Part shown: positions 7,404 through 14,098 of the stretch, in pieces | Numbering within the stretch: the stretch's first letter is position 1 | How the letters are laid out: the number at the start of each line of letters is the position of its first letter | Assembly (NCBI GenBank): GCA_904398675.1 | Contig: CAJFPI010000121.1 | Span: 1 to 14,098 of the forward strand | DNA length: 14,098 bases | Direction of reading: 5' to 3' | From: an uncultured Oscillospiraceae bacterium | GTDB lineage: Bacteria > Bacillota > Clostridia > Oscillospirales > Oscillospiraceae | The notes under the pieces: generated by a model | What the model saw: only the letters and a program-made list of their open reading frames with translations | What the model was told of the DNA's origin: nothing | Databases searched by the model: none | Position numbers and translations under genes: made by a program

Positions 7404-8096
7404 ATGAAACAGCTGGAGGAAAAATTGGGATACTGCTTTCGGAACCGCGGGCTTTTGAGCGAGGCGCTCAACCACAGCTCCTATGCCAACGAGCACCGCG
7501 GCGACGGGATCTCCAGCAACGAACGCCTGGAATTTCTGGGAGACGCCATCCTGGGCTTTGTCACAGCGGAGCACCTTTTCAAAACCTACGGCGCTTTGCC
7601 GGAGGGGGATCTCACCCGCATCCGGGCGGCGCTGGTGTGTGAGCAGAGCCTCTACGAGGTGGCCCGGCAGCTGGATCTGGGGCAGTACCTCAAGCTGGGG
7701 AAGGGCGAGGAGTCCGGCGGCGGCCGGGAACGGCAGTCTATCCTGGCCGACGCGGTGGAGGCCATTTTTGCAGCGATCTATCTGGACAGCGACATCGCGT
7801 CTATCTCTGCCATCATCCACCGAATTTTGCTGGATCGGTCCGACGCCCATGTGGTGGAGGAGCGGAAGGACTATAAGACAGCGCTGCAGGAGCTGATCCA
7901 GCGGGAGGAGGGGCGTACTCTCAGCTACCGTATGGCCGGCGAGAGCGGGCCGGATCACAACAAGACGTTCCTTTTCGAGGTGTTGGTGAACGATGCAGTA
8001 GCCGGCCATGGAGAGGGACACAGCAAAAAAGAGGCGGAGCAGGCAGCGGCGCGGGATGCGCTGGAGCAGCTGCAGCAGCCGAAAAAGAGAAAATGA
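7404..8096 (+). CDS. rnc: Ribonuclease III
   Basis: RNase III cuts double-stranded RNA, including the rRNA precursor stems. The 230-residue protein has an N-terminal catalytic domain (about 1-150) with the signature NERLEFLGDAILG (39-51). E40, E43 and D47 together with D116 and E119 (LADAVEAIF) match the metal-binding acidic residues. The C-terminal double-stranded RNA binding domain (about 157-226) includes GPDHNKTFLFEV and GHSKKEAEQAAARDAL. The ribosome binding site is weak: GGGGAG lies 12 bases before the ATG, and no better in-frame start is visible. No promoter is evident, so it probably depends on read-through of the acpP terminator. The smc and ftsY genes that often follow rnc are missing. 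Confidence 0.97.
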   Translation: MKQLEEKLGYCFRNRGLLSEALNHSSYANEHRGDGISSNERLEFLGDAILGFVTAEHLFKTYGALPEGDLTRIRAALVCEQSLYEVARQLDLGQYLKLGKGEESGGGRERQSILADAVEAIFAAIYLDSDIASISAIIHRILLDRSDAHVVEERKDYKTALQELIQREEGRTLSYRMAGESGPDHNKTFLFEVLVNDAVAGHGEGHSKKEAEQAAARDALEQLQQPKKRK

Positions 8097-8097
8097 C

Positions 8098-8126
8098 CGG
8101 CGGCCCTCTATGAGGGCCGTCGTTTT
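8098..8126 (+). terminator. Rho-independent terminator after rnc
   Basis: CGGCCCTC (8101-8108) and GAGGGCCG (8112-8119) form an 8-bp stem, extended to 11 bp by flanking pairs (one G-U), with a TAT loop and a TTTT run at 8123-8126. It starts directly after the rnc stop codon. Confidence 0.85.
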
Positions 8127-8138
8127 ACATAGCAAAAT

Positions 8139-8167
8139 GGCCGTGCGCCGCCTTCAGCGGCACGGCC
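8139..8167. other. Second hairpin between rnc and uppP
   Basis: GGCCGTG (8139-8145) pairs with CACGGCC (8161-8167), and CCGC (8148-8151) pairs with GCGG (8157-8160) across a CTTCA loop, leaving a two-base bulge. No T run follows on the + strand; on the - strand it is followed by ATTTTGC. It may be a back-up or leftward-acting terminator. The rest of the 8168-8340 spacer has no gene; it holds a G-rich tract (8177-8198) and a 6-bp hairpin (8249-8263). Confidence 0.45.
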
Positions 8168-8333
8168 GCGAGATCCGGGCGCGGGGGGGCGGGGAGGGTC
8201 CGCATGTGCAAAACTCCATGGGCCGCCGCCTTTCGCCTATTATCGCGGTGCGCTGACAGCGCATGAAACTTTATACCGTTAGCGCAGAGCAAAACTGTTT
8301 CGGGCGCAGCCGCCACAAAACGGGAAAAAAAGG

Positions 8334-8362
8334 TGGTAACTGCCGGGGAAATATGATATACT
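8334..8362 (+). promoter_or_regulatory. Probable promoter of uppP
   Basis: An extended -10 element, TGA followed by TATACT (8357-8362), lies 17 bases after a weak -35 (TGGTAA, 8334-8339). Transcription would begin near 8369, leaving a leader of about 25 bases. The region is the most AT-rich in the neighbourhood and follows a strong terminator, so a promoter is expected here. Confidence 0.6.
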
Positions 8363-8380
8363 ATATTCTGAAATTTTATG

Positions 8381-8386
8381 AGGAGG
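8381..8386 (+). promoter_or_regulatory. Ribosome binding site setting the uppP GTG start
   Basis: AGGAGG sits 7 bases before the GTG at 8394. Homology begins almost at once after that codon, so the non-ATG start is well supported. Confidence 0.8.
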
Positions 8387-8393
8387 CGTCGCC

Positions 8394-9227
8394 GTGTCAC
8401 TGCTCTCAGCTTTTATTCTCGGCCTGATCCAGGGAGTTGCAGAGTTTTTGCCCATCTCCAGCTCCGGCCATCTGGCCATTGCGCAGAATCTCTTCCACCT
8501 CAGCATTGAGGGGGTGGACGACGTGTTTTTCAGCGTTTTGCTCCATCTGGGGACGCTGGTGGCAGTTTTTGCTGCCTACTGGAGTGATATCCGGGAGATG
8601 GTGGTGGAGTTTTTCCTGGGGATCCGGGATATTGCCCGACATCAGACCCCCTCGCCTGTGCCGCCGGCCAGACGGCTGATTTTGATGATCGTGGTGGGGA
8701 CGCTGCCGCTGTTTGCGGTGCTGCCCTTTCAGAGCTTTGTGGAGAGCCTCAACAGCAATACATATTTTATTGGCGCTGCGCTGCTGGTCACCGGTATCCT
8801 GCTCTTTACCACCGACCGGATCCGCAAGGGGCGGAAGACGGCAAAGTCCGCCTCCATGCTGGACGCGCTCATTGTGGGCGTCAGCCAGGCCATTGCAACC
8901 GTCCCGGGGATCTCCCGCTCAGGCATGACCATCTGCACAGGCTGTTTCTGCGGCTTTGAGCGGAAATTTGCCGTCCGCTTTGCCTTCCTGCTCTCCATCC
9001 CCGCTGTGCTGGGGGCAAATATTCTGGAGATTGGGGACGCAATTGCCGTGGGGATCGACTGGTCCCTGCTGCCCGTCTACCTGGTGGGCCTTGTGACAGC
9101 GGCAGTCTCCGGCTACCTCTCCATCTTCCTGGTGCGCCTGGTAGCCAACAAGGGGCGCTTTGGCGCCTTTGCCTACTACTGCTGGGCTGCCGGCGCGGTG
9201 ACGCTGGTGCTGACCGCATTGCAGTAA
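8394..9227 (+). CDS. uppP: Undecaprenyl-diphosphatase UppP (BacA family)
   Basis: This membrane enzyme removes a phosphate from undecaprenyl diphosphate to regenerate the lipid carrier for peptidoglycan and wall polymers; extra dosage is known to confer bacitracin resistance. The 277-residue product starts with GTG. It shows both family motifs: (E/Q)xxxE as Q13-E17 within GLIQGVAEFLPISSSGH, and PGISRSGMT (171-179) with R175 after GVSQAIATV. Several hydrophobic segments are visible, at roughly 45-62, 95-112, 123-140, 192-212, 226-248 and 256-275. It is probably a single-gene unit: a promoter and good ribosome binding site precede it and a hairpin follows. It is not the unrelated PAP2-type BcrC enzyme. 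Confidence 0.96.
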   Translation: MSLLSAFILGLIQGVAEFLPISSSGHLAIAQNLFHLSIEGVDDVFFSVLLHLGTLVAVFAAYWSDIREMVVEFFLGIRDIARHQTPSPVPPARRLILMIVVGTLPLFAVLPFQSFVESLNSNTYFIGAALLVTGILLFTTDRIRKGRKTAKSASMLDALIVGVSQAIATVPGISRSGMTICTGCFCGFERKFAVRFAFLLSIPAVLGANILEIGDAIAVGIDWSLLPVYLVGLVTAAVSGYLSIFLVRLVANKGRFGAFAYYCWAAGAVTLVLTALQ

Positions 9228-9234
9228 ACCGGGG

Positions 9235-9271
9235 CGCCCTGTCCGGCGGCGGGCAGGGCGGCCTCTTTTCT
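9235..9271 (+). terminator. Terminator-like hairpin between uppP and ftsK
   Basis: CGCCCTGTCC (9235-9244) pairs with GGGCAGGGCG (9251-9260) as a 10-bp stem with one T-G pair and a 6-base loop. It is followed after a few bases by CTCTTTTCT. The broken T run makes termination probably partial, which would let ftsK be reached from the uppP promoter. Confidence 0.6.
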
Positions 9272-9286
9272 GGAAAGGAAGGGAAC

Positions 9287-11998
9287 ATGGCCAGTACACA
9301 AAAGAAAACAACTGCCGGGGGGAAGAAGGGGAGCGCTGCAGGAAAGAGGAGCGCCTCCGCCTCCTCTGGCAAGAAGACGAAAAAACGGCCCATCCGCCGG
9401 GAAGTGGGCGGAGTGATCTGCCTGCTGCTGGCGCTGTGCACTGTGGTGAGCTACTTCCAGTCGGAGGGGTGGCTCATCGCCTTTCTGCCCACGCTTTTGA
9501 AGGGCCTTACAGGCTATGGCTACTATCTTTGGGCTTTTGCGCTGTGCGTGGCGGCCTATATCCTGCTGCGCCACCGGGGCCGTCCTGTGCTGCTGCGGAC
9601 GGTCTGCACGCTGCTGATGCCGGTGATGGCGGGGGCCCTGGGACACCTCATTACCTGTGAGATCGACTTTACCTCCTCGGTGGGGATCATCCCCAGCATG
9701 TGGAAAAGCGGCATCACACTGACCAGCGGCGGCGTGATTTCCGGTATACTGGCCCATGGGCTCCGGGCAGTGTTCGGCAACGTGGCCACAATCGTCATTT
9801 TTGTGGTGGCGCTGCTTGGATTGGCTCTAGCGGTGTTCCACCGCGCCCTCGGCGCGCTGTGGGAACAGTGGCAGGCCCGGGAGCGGATCCCCTATGAGAT
9901 GGAGGAGGATGCGGAGGAGACGCGCAGTTCCGCCAAGGCGGCAGCTGCGAAGGCTCCGGCTGCCAAAGCGGCGGCCGGACGGGAGCGCCGCCCCAGCATC
10001 GACATCCCCCTTGACGATGGTCCTGTAGAAAAACGGCCTGGCGTGCTCCGGGGTTTTTTCCGGCAGAAATCCAAGGATCAGAGGACACCGGATGAGGTGC
10101 TGACTGAGGGCGACCGGAGGGAGGAGAGGCATGTCCAGCCCCATGGGGAGCCTGCTATGCAGCAGGAGACGCCTGTGCAGGAGGGGATGCGCGGAGCTCC
10201 CGCTGCACCCCAGTTTCAGGAGGAGCCTGTGGAGACGCTGCCCCGCGAAGAGCCCTCTGTTTCCGCCGCTCCGCACCGGGAAGAGCCCCTGCGGGAGGAG
10301 CCGCGCCGGGAACGGTCGGCAGAGGTCTCTGCAGCCGTGGAGGAGCTGCCCAGCCGTCGGCGGACGGCAGAGTCCAGGGCGGAGGTTGCCTCTGCCGCGG
10401 CGGAGGTCACCGCAGAGATCGAGAGCCAGAGCGTCCAGGATGGGGAGGCCTATCAGTATCCCCCCATCACGTTGCTGGACCAGGGGGACGGCGGCAACCA
10501 CATGGAGGCCGGGGCGGAGCTGCGCTCCAACGCCCAGCGCCTGGCAGAGACCCTGGACAGCTTTGGGGTGGATGCCTCCGCCGGCGATGTGATCCGGGGG
10601 CCCTCCGTGACCCGGTATGAATTTGTGCTGGAGCAGGGCGTCAAGCTCTCCAAGATCACCAATTTGGCCGACGATATCGCCCTGGCCCTGGGGGCCAGCG
10701 GAGTGCGTATCGCCCCTGTGCCCGATAAAATCTCCGTTGTGGGCATCGAGGTGCCCAACAAAAAGGTGACGCCGGTGCTGATCCGGGACGTGCTGGAGTC
10801 CCGCGCTTTTTTGCAGCACAAGTCCCCGGTGGCCTTTGCCGTGGGCAGGGATATCGGCAATAACGACATCGTAGGCGACATCGCAAAGCTGCCCCACATG
10901 CTCATCGCCGGCACCACCGGCTCCGGTAAGTCCGTATGTACCAACGCCCTGATCATCAGCCTTCTCTACAAGTCCACGCCAGAGGAGGTCCGCTTTATCA
11001 TGGTGGACCCCAAGATGGTAGAGCTTGGAATCTACAACGGAATCCCCCACCTGCTGATCCCTGTGGTCACGGATCCCAAAAAGGCGGCGGGGGCCCTGCA
11101 GTGGGCGGTATTTGAGATGATGCGGCGCTACAAGACCTTCTCGGAGCTGGGGGTCAAAAAGCTGGAGGAGTACAACGCATTGGCCCAGCGCACCGAGGGG
11201 ATGAAGAAGATGGCCTCTGTGGTGGTGGTCATCGACGAGCTGGCGGACCTGATGCTGGTGGCCGCCAAGGAGGTGGAGGAGTCTATCTGCCGAGTGGCCC
11301 AGATGGGCCGCGCCGCCGGCATCCACTTGGTGATCGCCACCCAGCGTCCCTCCGCGGACGTGATTACGGGCCTGATGAAGGCCAATATCCCCAGCCGCAT
11401 CGCCTTCGCCGTGGCCTCCAGCCTGGAGTCCCGGATCATCCTGGACACCCCCGGCGCAGAAAAGCTGGTGGGCCGGGGCGACATGCTTTACGCCCCCCTG
11501 GGCAGCGGAAAGCCCCAGCGGGTTCAGGGCTGCCTGATCTCCGGCGAGGAGATCGAGCGGGTGGTGCGCTTTGTCAAGCAGTCCGGTGAGGCGGAGTACT
11601 CCGACGAGGTCATGCAGAAGATCGAGGAGGCCATGGCCGAGAAGGAGAAGGGCTCCAAGAAAGACCGCTACGACGGAAGCACCACCGCCGAGGTGGAGGC
11701 CATGGAGGGGGACGAGCTGTTCCCCGCGGCGGTGGAGGTGGTCCTGGAGACGGGACAGGCCTCTGTCTCCATGCTCCAGCGCCGCCTGAAACTGGGGTAT
11801 TCCCGGGCTGCCCGCCTGGTGGACCAGATGGAGGAGCGGGGGATCGTGGGCCCCTTCGAGGGCAGCAAACCCCGCCAGCTGCTGATCACCAAGGCCCAGT
11901 GGCAGGAGCTGCAGATGAAAAAAAGCGGCGGGGGAGAAGAGGCGGCGGAGCCCGCCGATGCAGAGGATGCCCCCTGGAACGAGGAGCAGCTTTCATAG
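9287..11998 (+). CDS. ftsK: FtsK/SpoIIIE-family DNA translocase
   Basis: This membrane-anchored hexameric ATPase pumps chromosomal DNA through the closing septum or into a forespore. The 903-residue protein has a Lys/Ser-rich cytoplasmic start (1-40) and a membrane domain with about four or five hydrophobic helices (about 41-57, 60-72, 79-95, 100-122, 163-184). A long Glu/Arg/Ala-rich linker (about 195-385) contains three REEP units between 320 and 340. The motor begins near 400: alpha domain with GPSVTRYEF, Walker A GTTGSGKS (542-549), Walker B VVVVID (645-650) followed by E651, and IATQRPSADVITGLMKANIPSRIAF. The winged-helix gamma domain (about 808-868) should read polar DNA sequences. FtsK and SpoIIIE cannot be told apart from sequence alone. 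AAAGGAAGGG before the ATG supports the start. Confidence 0.96.
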   Translation: MASTQKKTTAGGKKGSAAGKRSASASSGKKTKKRPIRREVGGVICLLLALCTVVSYFQSEGWLIAFLPTLLKGLTGYGYYLWAFALCVAAYILLRHRGRPVLLRTVCTLLMPVMAGALGHLITCEIDFTSSVGIIPSMWKSGITLTSGGVISGILAHGLRAVFGNVATIVIFVVALLGLALAVFHRALGALWEQWQARERIPYEMEEDAEETRSSAKAAAAKAPAAKAAAGRERRPSIDIPLDDGPVEKRPGVLRGFFRQKSKDQRTPDEVLTEGDRREERHVQPHGEPAMQQETPVQEGMRGAPAAPQFQEEPVETLPREEPSVSAAPHREEPLREEPRRERSAEVSAAVEELPSRRRTAESRAEVASAAAEVTAEIESQSVQDGEAYQYPPITLLDQGDGGNHMEAGAELRSNAQRLAETLDSFGVDASAGDVIRGPSVTRYEFVLEQGVKLSKITNLADDIALALGASGVRIAPVPDKISVVGIEVPNKKVTPVLIRDVLESRAFLQHKSPVAFAVGRDIGNNDIVGDIAKLPHMLIAGTTGSGKSVCTNALIISLLYKSTPEEVRFIMVDPKMVELGIYNGIPHLLIPVVTDPKKAAGALQWAVFEMMRRYKTFSELGVKKLEEYNALAQRTEGMKKMASVVVVIDELADLMLVAAKEVEESICRVAQMGRAAGIHLVIATQRPSADVITGLMKANIPSRIAFAVASSLESRIILDTPGAEKLVGRGDMLYAPLGSGKPQRVQGCLISGEEIERVVRFVKQSGEAEYSDEVMQKIEEAMAEKEKGSKKDRYDGSTTAEVEAMEGDELFPAAVEVVLETGQASVSMLQRRLKLGYSRAARLVDQMEERGIVGPFEGSKPRQLLITKAQWQELQMKKSGGGEEAAEPADAEDAPWNEEQLS

Positions 11999-12016
11999 TT
12001 TTATGGAAATATCAAA

Positions 12017-12048
12017 AGGGCGGCAGGCGCATTGGCGCCTGCCGCCCT
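12017..12048. terminator. Bidirectional terminator between convergent ftsK and modC
   Basis: GGGCGGCAGGCGC (12018-12030) and GCGCCTGCCGCCC (12035-12047) form a perfect 13-bp stem with an ATTG loop, plus a closing A-T pair. AAAA lies before the stem, so a leftward transcript ends in TTTT. Rightward, only TCAAAC follows, but the very stable stem may still stop ftsK transcripts or protect their 3' ends. Confidence 0.75.
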
Positions 12049-12300
12049 CAAACTGTCAAAAAATCCAATAAGGCTTTTTTGCAGCCTGAAAAATGCCGTT
12101 AGTTTCCCGCTGCTGCACAGTGTGAAGGTCCTCGCTGCGCTGGCCGCACAACGGAGCAGCGAGGACTTGCGAGGCATTTGATCCTATTTGAGGCGGGCTT
12201 TGCCCCCTCGGGCTCCCCCCCCCCCTTGCGCTGCGCAGCCTGTTACACCGGAAGAAAACTCTTTGACACGCTGCGGGCGGCACAGAGGCTGGGAAGGTAT
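12049..12300. other. Intergenic stretch with inverted repeat and C11 run
   Basis: No gene is supported here. It holds a small stem AGGCT/AGCCT (12071-12087), an 11-bp inverted repeat GTCCTCGCTGC (12128-12138) / GCAGCGAGGAC (12156-12166), a run of 5 C (12203-12207) and a run of 11 C (12215-12225). An open + strand frame runs from 12178 into modC, but it is antisense to a clear gene and has no ribosome binding site. Confidence 0.6.
12128..12166. repeat. 11-bp perfect inverted repeat with 17-base loop
   Basis: GTCCTCGCTGC at 12128-12138 is exactly complementary to GCAGCGAGGAC at 12156-12166. No T run follows on either strand, so it is not an obvious terminator. Its place in a convergent gap suggests a REP-like or other dispersed intergenic element, but only one copy is in the window, so that is inference. 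Confidence 0.5.
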
Positions 12301-13350
12301 TCAGCTGTGGAGCAGGGAGACTGCCTCCGGCGGGATGTAGACCGTCAGCTCCTTCTCGGGGATAGGGGCCGATTTGGGCAGCTCCACCCGCAGCAATGGC
12401 GTGTCGGGCCGGGCAGCCTTCGGGCGGAGCATGACAATGTGACAAGCCAGATCTCCTGTGGCGCTGAGCACTTGGCAGGGGATGCAGTTCTCCGCCTCAT
12501 CCCGGGCTGGGCGGATCTCTTCGGCCCGCAGCCCGATGTGGGTGATGCCGTCGGTCCAGGGGCGCCCGCTGCGGAGGGTGAGCGACCAGTCCGGCAGGAG
12601 GAGAGCATAGGGGTCTTCGGTGGCCTCGGTTCGGATAAAGTTCTGGTATCCGGCCAGACGGGCGGCGCTGAGGGTGACGGGGGCGGTCATCAGCGTATTC
12701 ATGTCCGTCACCGGGAGGGACTGCCCCTGGTCCAGCACACAGACACGGCTGCAGTTGCGGTAGACCTCACCCCTGTCATGGGAGACCCAGAGCACAGAGC
12801 CGCCGAAGAGGGACAACAGCTCGCGCATCTCCATCTCCAGCTGCCACTTCAGGTAGCTGTCCAGGGCGGAGAAGGGCTCGTCCAGCAAAATCACCTCCGG
12901 CTCCGAGGCCAAAATCCGCGCCAGGGCCACCCGCTGCTGCTGCCCGCCGGAGAGCTGGCGGGGCAGTTTTCCAAGGGTGTCCTCCAGGTGGAACATCTCC
13001 ACCAGCTCCTGCACGCGCTTTGTCCGCTCCGAACCGCGGCGGAGGCGTGAACCGGCGGCAATGTTCTGCTCCACTGTCATGTTGGGAAAGAGGGCGTATT
13101 GCTGGAAGAGATAGCCCACCTTCCGCTGCTGGGGCGGGAGGCAGATTTTGTTCTCGCTGTCAAAGAGAACCCGTCCATCCAGAACGATTTTCCCTCTGTC
13201 CGGCTTTTCAATGCCGGCAATGCACTTGAGGGTCAGGCTCTTCCCGCAGCCGGAGGCGCCCAGAAGGGCCAGAACCTCCCGCTCCGCCTTGAAGGAAACG
13301 TTCAGATGGAAAGCGCCGTAGGTCTTTTCAATTTGAACCGAGAGAGACAT
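12301..13350 (-). CDS. modC: Molybdate ABC transporter ATP-binding protein
   Basis: This is the ATPase that powers uptake of molybdate (or the related tungstate) through ModB. The 349-residue product has Walker A GASGCGKS (31-38), the Q-loop in LFQQYALFPNMTV (81-93), signature LSGGQQQR (133-140), Walker B VILLDE (153-158), the D-loop SALD and switch H191. The C-terminal part (about 270-345) fits a TOBE oxyanion-binding domain, ending near LTVYIPPEAVSLLHS. The length is typical of ModC. The start overlaps the modB stop by one base (TGATG), with AAGGAGGT 6 bases before it, so translation is coupled. Sulfate or other anion specificity cannot be excluded from this subunit alone, but the partner permease is ModB-like. 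Confidence 0.93.
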   Translation of the reverse strand: MSLSVQIEKTYGAFHLNVSFKAEREVLALLGASGCGKSLTLKCIAGIEKPDRGKIVLDGRVLFDSENKICLPPQQRKVGYLFQQYALFPNMTVEQNIAAGSRLRRGSERTKRVQELVEMFHLEDTLGKLPRQLSGGQQQRVALARILASEPEVILLDEPFSALDSYLKWQLEMEMRELLSLFGGSVLWVSHDRGEVYRNCSRVCVLDQGQSLPVTDMNTLMTAPVTLSAARLAGYQNFIRTEATEDPYALLLPDWSLTLRSGRPWTDGITHIGLRAEEIRPARDEAENCIPCQVLSATGDLACHIVMLRPKAARPDTPLLRVELPKSAPIPEKELTVYIPPEAVSLLHS

Positions 13351-14030
13351 CAGGCCACCTCCTTCTTCCGGGCAGTTTTATCGCGCCGCTCCAGAAGGTT
13401 CACTGCCAGCAGCACCACTGTGGAGATGGCGATGTTCACCAGCACCCAGCGGAAGGCCAGCGCGTCGTTATCTGTGCGCCAGAGCTGATAGACGGTGGTG
13501 GAGATGGTGGCGGTGCGGCCGGGGGTATAGCCGGCGATCATGGAGGTGGCGCCGTACTCTCCCAGGGCCCGGGCGAAAGCCAGAACCGTCCCCGCCAGGA
13601 TTCCCTGACGGCAGCAAGGCATCCGAACCCGCCAGAATACCCAGGTATTGCTGCGGCCCAGGGTCTGCCCGGCGTAGGCCAGATCCCGGTCAAAGGCCTC
13701 AAAGGCGCCCCGGGCAGTGCGGTACATCAGGGGGAAGGCCACTACCACGGTGGCAAAGATGGCGGACCACCAGGTCATCACCATTTTGGTGCCGAAGTGC
13801 TCCAGAACAAAGGCGCCGATGGGGCGGGTGGGGCCTAAAATCCGCAGCAGCAGATACCCTACTACCGTGGGAGGCAGCACCAGGGGCAAGGTCATGACTA
13901 CATCCAAAACACCCTTTAACAGCCTTGGCAGCTTAGCGATGTAGTAGGCCGCAAAGATCCCGGCAAAGAAGATCACAACCGTGGAAATCGCGGCGATGCG
14001 CAGCGAGTTATAGAGGGGAAACCAGTCCAT
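13350..14030 (-). CDS. modB: Molybdate ABC transporter permease
   Basis: This is the membrane channel subunit of the molybdate importer. The 226-residue protein has about five hydrophobic helices (about 10-32, 39-62, 83-103, 141-160 and 192-212). It carries the ModB-typical LPLVLPPTVVGYLLL stretch (48-62). The cytoplasmic coupling loop contains DLAYAGQTLGRSNTWVFWRVRMP, and ALGEYGATSMIAGYTPGRT follows, also typical of ModB. A GGAGG site (14037-14041) lies 6 bases before the ATG. modC follows with a one-base overlap. The binding protein ModA and the promoter, including any molybdenum-cofactor riboswitch, would lie beyond the right edge and cannot be judged. Confidence 0.94.
   Translation of the reverse strand: MDWFPLYNSLRIAAISTVVIFFAGIFAAYYIAKLPRLLKGVLDVVMTLPLVLPPTVVGYLLLRILGPTRPIGAFVLEHFGTKMVMTWWSAIFATVVVAFPLMYRTARGAFEAFDRDLAYAGQTLGRSNTWVFWRVRMPCCRQGILAGTVLAFARALGEYGATSMIAGYTPGRTATISTTVYQLWRTDNDALAFRWVLVNIAISTVVLLAVNLLERRDKTARKKEVA
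13357..13364 (-). promoter_or_regulatory. Strong ribosome binding site for modC inside the modB end
   Basis: On the - strand AAGGAGGT lies within the last modB codons, 6 bases before the modC ATG. This supports the overlapping start over any internal one. Confidence 0.75.
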
Positions 14031-14098
14031 AGAACACCTCCAGGGAGAGTAGGGCGGGCAGGGGAGCGATTTCCACGCCCGCCGCGGGAGCGGCGTAC
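14008..14098 (-). CDS. Possible C-terminal end of an upstream gene (partial, unidentified)
   Basis: One - strand frame is open from the right edge to a TAA at 14010-14008, overlapping the modB start by 23 bases. It reads as a plausible hydrophobic protein end containing the segments AAGVEIAPLP and LSLEVFYGLV, with codon use like the neighbours; the other two frames are Arg- and Pro-rich. I do not recognise the family. The visible residues do not resemble the usual ModA C-terminus. The whole stretch could equally be the untranslated leader of modB. Confidence 0.25.
   Translation of the reverse strand, partial: YAAPAAGVEIAPLPALLSLEVFYGLVSPL

Noticed and set aside
8249..8281. A second promoter between rnc and uppP (CTGACA with TTATAC)
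   Set aside because: The spacer is only 12 bases, too short for sigma-A, and the -35 overlaps a small hairpin.
12178..13050. A 290-codon + strand frame in the ftsK-modC gap and across modC
   Set aside because: Most of it is antisense to modC, it passes through the C11 run, and it has no ribosome binding site or recognisable motif.

Overview
The window looks like chromosomal housekeeping DNA from a GC-rich member of the Clostridia. A gut Oscillospiraceae-type organism (Flavonifractor/Oscillibacter-like) is my inference; no marker in the window names the species. The case rests on purine-rich AGGAGG-type ribosome binding sites, folate-dependent TrmFO (a Gram-positive trait), a dprA-topA-trmFO run, a plsX-acpP-rnc run, and strong G/C bias at third codon positions. 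I see no mobile element, CRISPR array, tRNA or rRNA.

Layout. About 200 bases at the left edge hold no gene I can support. From 204 to 8096 seven genes read rightward: a TrmH/SpoU-family RNA 2'-O-methyltransferase, dprA, topA, trmFO, plsX, acpP and rnc. Gaps are mostly 10-90 bases. acpP has its own near-consensus sigma-A promoter and is followed by a terminator, so it can be expressed apart from its neighbours. A strong terminator follows rnc. After a 297-base spacer with a probable promoter comes uppP (GTG start), then a hairpin, then an ftsK/spoIIIE-type DNA translocase gene ending at 11998. A 302-base spacer separates this from the leftward modB-modC pair (13350-14030 and 12301-13350), which converges on ftsK. 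A 13-bp hairpin closes both sides.

Function. The rightward block joins nucleic-acid upkeep (rRNA/tRNA methylation, DNA uptake and recombination loading, supercoil relaxation, RNA processing, chromosome pumping) with envelope synthesis (acyl-phosphate supply for phospholipids, acyl carrier protein, undecaprenyl-phosphate recycling). The leftward pair forms the membrane channel and ATPase of a molybdate-type importer. Its binding protein, modA, is not visible and may lie beyond the right edge.

I found no new multi-gene system. The points worth a second look are small: a histone-H1-like Lys/Ala tail on TopA, a hairpin touching the topA ribosome binding site, separate transcription of acpP, two G-quadruplex-type tracts, an 11-bp inverted repeat that may be part of a dispersed element, and a protein-like partial frame at the right edge.
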